A stretch of 64,000 nucleotides of DNA from Gemmatimonadota bacterium (GTDB lineage Bacteria; Gemmatimonadota; Gemmatimonadetes; Longimicrobiales; Gaopeijiaceae): NCBI GenBank assembly GCA_030428885.1, contig JAUIEJ010000001.1, positions 1-64,000 of the forward strand, given 5' to 3'. This document shows, piece after piece, positions 59,687-64,000 of this stretch; within the stretch, counting starts at the first letter, position 1, and every line of letters begins with the position of its first letter. Below the pieces are notes generated by a model. It was not told the DNA's origin. It worked only from the letters and a program-made list of their open reading frames with translations, and did no database searches. A program made the translations under genes and the position numbers.

Positions 59687-60018
59687 CAGACCGTCCCCGG
59701 ATCGGTGGCCAGATCCTGCCACATGTTCTCCAGCGCCGAGCGGGACTCGTGCACCGCCGCCACGCCCTGGGGCTCCACCCGCACGTGGCGGCGCGCCTTG
59801 CCCCCCCGCTCCGGACGGGGATCCCCGAGCCAGGTGGTGATGTGGCCCTTCTCCTCCAGGCGACGGAGGGTGACGTACACGGCCGAGCGCCGGGCCGCGC
59901 GGCCCGTCCGGGCCTCGATGTCGTCGACGATGGCCAGGGCGTGGGCGTCCTCTTCTCCCAACCGCATCGCCGCCAACAATACCAGCAGCTCGAATTCTCC
60001 CAGCGTGTCCTTGCCCAT
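59686..60018 (-). CDS. PadR-family transcriptional regulator
   Basis: 110 residues, the same length as the PadR protein at 36.5 kb. The winged helix reads LGEFELLVLLAAMRLGEEDAHALAIVDDIEARTGRAARRSAVYVTLRRLEEKGHI. It precedes the ADOP permease gene in the same transcript, whereas the other pair has the reverse order. An inverted repeat GTCGTTAAAG-N11-CTTTAATGAC just upstream is the probable autoregulatory site. Confidence 0.92.
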   Translation of the reverse strand: MGKDTLGEFELLVLLAAMRLGEEDAHALAIVDDIEARTGRAARRSAVYVTLRRLEEKGHITTWLGDPRPERGGKARRHVRVEPQGVAAVHESRSALENMWQDLATDPGTV

Positions 60019-60041
60019 CGTCCCGTCCCGGTGCGGTGATC

Positions 60042-60072
60042 GTCGTTAAAGCAACAATGTCACTTTAATGAC
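60042..60072. promoter_or_regulatory. Candidate operator of the second PadR
   Basis: GTCGTTAAAG (60042-60051) and CTTTAATGAC (60063-60072) are 10-base inverted arms with one mismatch and an 11-base spacer, 24 bases upstream of padR. It is AT-rich against a GC-rich background and overlaps the end of the upstream serine hydrolase gene. Confidence 0.6.
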
Positions 60073-61192
60073 CGGAGGGGAAGGGCGAGGCTCCCCGGGC
60101 GGCCGCCACCACCTTCTCCCGGATCAGGGCGCCCAGGGCGTTGGCCTGCCGGGCCGATCGGTCGAAGTCGGCGCCCAGCCAATGGTGGGCCCCCACCACC
60201 ACCAGCTCCCGCGACGGCACCACCCACACGAACTGGCCGCCGAATCCCCACATGACCAGTGCCGGGGGACTCCCGGACTCGGTCCAGACCTGGTAGCCGT
60301 AGCCCCCGTCCCGCAGCACGTCCCCCACGGGCCCCAGCTCCACCCGGCGGGCGAACGCCTGCTCCATCCACGACGCCGGTACTACTTCGGTGGATCCGGA
60401 CCACCCCTCCTGGAGCACGAGTTGGCCCAGACGGGCGAGATCTCGAGCCCGGAGGGCGAAGCCCGCGGCCCCCGACGTCTGCCCGCCCGCCGTCTGCCAG
60501 GAGCGCGCGGTGATGCCCAGGGGCCCCAGGAGCCGCTCGTCGGCGTAGGTCTCCAGCGGTCGACCCGTGGCCATGGCCACGATGCGCCCCAGCAGGTGCG
60601 ACGTACCCGAGTTGTAGATGAAGGCCTCACCGGGTTCGGCCACCACGGGCAGATCGAACACGTAGCCCACCGGGCGTCCCGAGAGATACCACGGAATGAA
60701 GTCGTCGGCGTCGCTCCACCGCATGCCCGACGTCATGGTGAGGAGGTGATGCACCCGGATCGGGGCGTGGGCCGGTCGCAGGGAGTCGGCGGGGAACCAG
60801 TCCCCCAGGCCATCGTCCACGTCCAGCACGCCGTCGTCCACGGCGAGCCCCACCAGGAGTCCCGTGACCGTCTTGGTCACCGATCGCACGTCGAGGAGCG
60901 TCGCGGCGTCGGTCTCGTTGAAGTAGGCCTCCCGCACCATCCGCCCGTTCCGCACCACCAGGAGCGCCCGGAGGTTGGGCAGCCCGGCGGCCTCGTCGAA
61001 GGCCTGCTCCAGGAGGGCCTCGTCGAACCCCTCCGCCGCGGCCGAACTGCTCGCCCACGGCCGGGACAGATCCACCACCCCGTCGGGAGGCGACGATCCC
61101 GTGGGGGCGTCGTCGCAGGCGGCGGCCGCCACAACCCACAGCACCGCCAGGAGCCCCAGGGGCCGGAGCGGGCGTCGAGAGGTCGGGTCCAT
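60065..61192 (-). CDS. Class C beta-lactamase-like serine hydrolase, lipoprotein
   Basis: 375 residues. The signal (LRPLGLLAVLWVVAAAAC-D) is a lipoprotein type. The beta-lactamase/transpeptidase-like fold shows S-x2-K in RSVTKTVTG, Y-x-N in FIYNSGTSHLLG and the late strand with VMWGFGGQFVWVVPSRELVVVG. Such proteins are usually esterases or D-Ala peptidases rather than resistance enzymes. The stop codon lies within the PadR operator region, so transcription from this gene would read into padR unless terminated. Confidence 0.9.
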   Translation of the reverse strand: MDPTSRRPLRPLGLLAVLWVVAAAACDDAPTGSSPPDGVVDLSRPWASSSAAAEGFDEALLEQAFDEAAGLPNLRALLVVRNGRMVREAYFNETDAATLLDVRSVTKTVTGLLVGLAVDDGVLDVDDGLGDWFPADSLRPAHAPIRVHHLLTMTSGMRWSDADDFIPWYLSGRPVGYVFDLPVVAEPGEAFIYNSGTSHLLGRIVAMATGRPLETYADERLLGPLGITARSWQTAGGQTSGAAGFALRARDLARLGQLVLQEGWSGSTEVVPASWMEQAFARRVELGPVGDVLRDGGYGYQVWTESGSPPALVMWGFGGQFVWVVPSRELVVVGAHHWLGADFDRSARQANALGALIREKVVAAARGASPFPSGH

Positions 61193-61261
61193 AGCCCGAA
61201 CCGAACGCCCCCGCCCCGCCCCGGCAAGCCGCCGCCGACGGCCCGGAGTCCGCCCGGACGA

Positions 61262-62191
61262 TCAGGGCGCGGGCGACCCTCCCGAGCTCCCGGACGTCTG
61301 CGGCGGCTGCACCCGGTACCGTCGGCCCAGGGGATCCACCACCAGCACCCAGTCCCGGAAGAGGGCGGCCCCGGCGTTGCCCTGTTCGAACCGGTCCTGG
61401 AAGTGCACCGGCGGGCTCTCGATCCGAACCCCGCCCACCATGACACTCCCGGCGAGGCGACTCTCCAGGACCTCGAACGACGACGCCACGGAGCGAGCGG
61501 TGCCGGTGCTCAGGGGCTCGGCCAGCGAAACGGAATCGACCAGAGCCCGGGGCAGACCCAGCCCCCTGCCGCTCCCCGTGTCCAGGTCGGCCTCCACCAC
61601 CCGCCCCTCCACCTCCACCCGCACCCGGGGCAGTCCGTCGCCCGAGTCCAGGAACGGCAGCGACCCGTCGGTCTCGGTGAGGCCCCCGGGCGCCACGCCG
61701 AACGTCGCTCCCGGGAAGTCGAAGGTCATGACGTTTCCGGCGAAGGCCGGGGCCCCCAGGATGCCCCGAGCACCGTCCAGCTCGGCCCAGAAGTCCGGGG
61801 TGTCCAGGGAGATCAGGAGAAGGCCCGACAGCTCTCCGCCGCCCAGGGCGACGGCGGCCGGCCCCACCACCTCGGCCTCGGTGGCCCCGTCCCCCGACGG
61901 GTCGCCCACCCGGGCCCGACCCATGACGGGCAGCCCCACCTCGGCGGCCAGCGTCGCGTCCACCAGCGACCCCATGGCGCCGATGTCCACGATGAACCGG
62001 TAGGGGCCCCGGCCGTCGATGGTGACGTCGATGGTGGGGCGGCCGCCGGCGGTGGACATGGGCACCACCACGGCCCGGGCCAGGGGGCGCGCCTCCATGG
62101 CGGGGGCGGCCCGCCGCACCTGCTGCCCCGCCCCGGGCGTCGCACACGCCACGACCAGGGCCACCGCGAGCCCGCCGGCCCGGGGGCTCAT
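61262..62191 (-). CDS. Two-lobed retropepsin/clan AA aspartic protease-like secreted protein
   Basis: 309 residues with a signal peptide (GGLAVALVVACATPGAGQ), possibly lipidated at the Cys. Two aspartyl-protease-like lobes are seen. The first active-site loop reads FIVDIGAMGSLVDA, where DTG would be expected and Ile replaces Thr; the second, EADLDTGSGRGLGLP, has a normal DTG. Further family strands are GILGAPAF and NVMTFDFPG. These aspartyl-protease-like proteins with PDZ or without are common in Bacteroidota and Gemmatimonadota. ATGA overlap with the S41 protease gene implies joint expression. Confidence 0.82.
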   Translation of the reverse strand: MSPRAGGLAVALVVACATPGAGQQVRRAAPAMEARPLARAVVVPMSTAGGRPTIDVTIDGRGPYRFIVDIGAMGSLVDATLAAEVGLPVMGRARVGDPSGDGATEAEVVGPAAVALGGGELSGLLLISLDTPDFWAELDGARGILGAPAFAGNVMTFDFPGATFGVAPGGLTETDGSLPFLDSGDGLPRVRVEVEGRVVEADLDTGSGRGLGLPRALVDSVSLAEPLSTGTARSVASSFEVLESRLAGSVMVGGVRIESPPVHFQDRFEQGNAGAALFRDWVLVVDPLGRRYRVQPPQTSGSSGGSPAP

Positions 62192-63708
62192 GCCTCGCCT
62201 CCCCGGTCCGTCTCCTCCCACGCCCCGGACGGCAGGCGCACCCGGATTCGCGCCACGGTCCCGTCGGCGCCCCGGGCGAACTCGATCCGGGCCTCGGGCA
62301 CGGCCTCCAGGACGAAGGCGTCGTCGTCCACCGCCAGGAGCGGGAGGGCGGGGGCGTCGCCCACGTCGATGCGCTGCAGCATGAGCCGGTCGCCCTCCAC
62401 CCAGACCCGCCGGGACCCGTACGCGCCGGCGTAGTCCGCCAGGTCCGTGGCGTCGAGGGCGGGGCGGGAGAGGGCGGCGTAGAGGGCGCCGGCCTGGGCC
62501 AGCTCCTGCCGCCGCAGGGGGTCGTCGGTGCGGGCCGAGAGTTCCTCCATCGCCAGGGCGTGGGCCCGGGGCAGGGCGTCGGCCGACGCCGCCTCCACGT
62601 CGGGGGTCACGCCCGTGCCCTCGAAGTCGGCGTCGGTGCGGGGATCGAAGACCCGGGCGATGGGGAGCACCATGGAGAAGCCCCCGGGGAGCTCGGCCAC
62701 GGTGCTGCTGTGGCCCGCCCCGGCGGTGGCTTCGCCCACCCGCACCGCGCGACCCGTGGCGCCCAGACTGAACGCCATGTTCTCGGCCGCCGATCCCGAG
62801 CCTTCGTCCATGAGCACGTAGAGGGGCACGTCGGGGAGGCGCACCGGGGGGATGTCGGGCACCGTCCAGTACTCCCGCGTCACATCCTCTTCGGCGTAGA
62901 ACCGCGAGTAGAGGTGAACCGGATCGTCGCCGAAGAAGAAGCTGCTCAGGTACTGGTTCATGCCCTCGCCGCCTCCCGGGTTCCCACGGAGGTCGAGAAT
63001 GAACGCGTCCACGTCGGCCAGGAACGACATGGCGGCATCGGCGGCGGGGGCGGCCCACGGCATGATGGGAAACCGATCGAGGTCCAGGTACCCCACGTTG
63101 CCCGGCAGCACCTCGACTCGGCGCAGGTAGTGGTTCACCCGGCGTTCGGCGGCCACCTGGGCGGCCACGGGGGAATCCTCCAGCGGCGGGGGCTCCTCTC
63201 CGTCCGGGACCCGGAAGCTGGTGGGAAGCCCCGGGTCCAGGTGCGCCCGCCGCCGTGTTTCGGGGGACTCCGGAGTCGGCCCGCCTCCCCCGCCGACCAC
63301 GCGCCGCACGGCCCGGGTGGGTCCCCCCGCCAGCGGACCGGCCCCGGGAGCGGTGATGGCCAGGTGGAGGTCGTGGGCCACCTCGGCCAGATCCCGGGTC
63401 AGGGCCGTGGCGAAGGCGGTGGTGGTGGCGGCCTCGGGCCACCCGTCGCCCGACGCGCGGGCCCGGAGCAGGGCCGCCATGTCGGCGCCCACGTCGGGCT
63501 TCACGTACGACGCCTCCAGCAGGTCGGCCACGGCCCGGGCGACCTCGGCCTTGGCCTCCGCGTCCACCGGGCTGGGGGCCGCGGGGGCGGGACGGGTCCG
63601 CACCTGGACCTGCTGGGCGGCCAGGGCGGTGCGGGGGAGGAACGTCACGGCCATGGCCAGGCCCAGAGCCAGGGCCAGGGCGGATGTGCGGAAGGGCGTC
63701 GTCGTCAT
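62188..63708 (-). CDS. Secreted S41 family peptidase (tricorn/IRBP-like branch)
   Basis: 506 residues from the ATG at 63708, giving the signal SALALALGLAMAVTFLPRTALAAQ. An N-terminal helical domain (KAEVARAVADLLEASYVKPDVGADMAALL) precedes the protease core: NVGYLDLDRFPIMPW, DAFILDLRGNPGGGEGMNQYLSSFFF, catalytic Ser in DEGSGSAAENMAF and GEATAGAGHSS, then LPIARVFDPRTDADFEGTGVTPDVE. No PDZ domain is seen. The core follows the S41B (IRBP-like) pattern, without the S41A lysine. Probably cleaves periplasmic peptides. Confidence 0.9.
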   Translation of the reverse strand: MTTTPFRTSALALALGLAMAVTFLPRTALAAQQVQVRTRPAPAAPSPVDAEAKAEVARAVADLLEASYVKPDVGADMAALLRARASGDGWPEAATTTAFATALTRDLAEVAHDLHLAITAPGAGPLAGGPTRAVRRVVGGGGGPTPESPETRRRAHLDPGLPTSFRVPDGEEPPPLEDSPVAAQVAAERRVNHYLRRVEVLPGNVGYLDLDRFPIMPWAAPAADAAMSFLADVDAFILDLRGNPGGGEGMNQYLSSFFFGDDPVHLYSRFYAEEDVTREYWTVPDIPPVRLPDVPLYVLMDEGSGSAAENMAFSLGATGRAVRVGEATAGAGHSSTVAELPGGFSMVLPIARVFDPRTDADFEGTGVTPDVEAASADALPRAHALAMEELSARTDDPLRRQELAQAGALYAALSRPALDATDLADYAGAYGSRRVWVEGDRLMLQRIDVGDAPALPLLAVDDDAFVLEAVPEARIEFARGADGTVARIRVRLPSGAWEETDRGGEA

Positions 63709-63883
63709 CGTCGTCGTCGTTGGGGAGATGGGCCTCGACATCCCCACGACAGCCGTCGACCGGGCGACGTGAAGTCCGGGCCTCGGGGCAACGGCCCGCC
63801 CGCGCCGCCGCGTCGCAGGCGAGACCCCGACGTTCTTCACGTTCTCCGGGGTCGTGCTGTCCAGAGTGGGGAGGCCATACCCC

Positions 63884-64000
63884 GTGCACGACGACGCCAC
63901 ACTGATCGAGCGCGCCCGGTCGGGAGACCGGGACGCGTTCGGGATCCTGGCGCGCCGCCATTTCGGCGGCGTGTGGGCGGTGGCGTGGGCCGTCCTGGGT
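63884..64000 (+). CDS. Partial ECF-type sigma factor, N-terminus only
   Basis: 39 codons from a GTG to the right edge. ATLIERARSGDRDAFGILARRHFGGVWAVAWAVLG matches the start of sigma region 2 in ECF factors (x-x-x-R-A-x-x-GD-x-x-AF-x-x-L). It diverges from the S41 protease gene across a 175-base control region. Only the first part of region 2 is visible. Confidence 0.75.
   Translation, partial: MHDDATLIERARSGDRDAFGILARRHFGGVWAVAWAVLG

Noticed and set aside
60065-61192. Beta-lactam resistance gene
   Set aside because: The S-x2-K and Y-x-N motifs fit the broad class C/esterase family; nothing indicates lactam hydrolysis, and the BlaI-M56 pair is far away and lacks a penicillin-sensing domain.

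Overview
The window is very GC-rich chromosomal DNA, densely packed with genes in short co-directional runs that usually overlap by 1-8 bases. The gene content (two ADOP-type FtsX permeases each beside a PadR regulator, a BlaI-M56 pair, a DUF2911 protein, beta-propeller, S9, S41 and M14 secreted proteins, several ECF sigma factors) is typical of Gemmatimonadota. This placement is an inference from gene families, not a marker-gene result. No insertion sequence, phage gene, CRISPR array or rRNA was seen.

Left part (1-4.1 kb): the 5' end of an RMD1-family gene, a pterin dehydratase, tRNA-Glu(CTC) and tRNA-Val(CAC), then a BlaI-like repressor coupled to an M56 membrane protease whose C-terminal half is an array of ESDHY repeats. 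From 4.7 to 10.3 kb lies the most striking segment: bchJ-bchE-hemN-hemY, a (bacterio)chlorophyll/porphyrin operon. It is preceded by a sigma70-type promoter whose -35 is covered by a perfect TGT-N12-ACA palindrome, the PpsR/CrtJ operator pattern of phototrophic proteobacteria, and whose -10 is covered by a near-match. This suggests that the organism, or its recent ancestor, is phototrophic. No reaction-centre, carotenoid or other bch gene is in view.

Middle part (10.3-29.1 kb): a dehalogenase-like hydrolase, cupin and swivel-first aconitase run; a beta-propeller protein; an NSS transporter; a complete BMP-family nucleoside ABC importer (lipoprotein, double ATPase, two permeases); VOC proteins, an M14 carboxypeptidase, an SSS symporter preceded by a coupled 53-residue membrane protein; DinB and MarR genes.

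From 29.3 to 36.8 kb: an ABC-HlyD-TolC export operon whose only ATPase domain lacks the Walker A lysine, the canonical signature and the H-loop histidine, then an ADOP permease-PadR pair with a perfect palindromic operator. From 36.9 to 43.8 kb (minus strand): HerA-like ATPase, S9 peptidase, phosphofructokinase and an MBL hydrolase. From 43.9 to 48.1 kb: a degenerate SpoIIE-type protein, a DUF59 protein and a phenylacetyl-CoA epoxygenase-type operon in which PaaD is split into two genes.

Right part (48.1-64 kb): hypothetical and lipoprotein genes, a PLP decarboxylase, a CPBP protease, a 398-base repeat-bearing intergenic region, two ECF sigma/anti-sigma systems (one anti-sigma candidate carries a C-terminal YCII domain), a second PadR-ADOP operon with its own inverted repeat, a class C beta-lactamase-like lipoprotein, a two-lobed aspartic protease coupled to an S41 protease, and the 5' end of a third ECF sigma gene.
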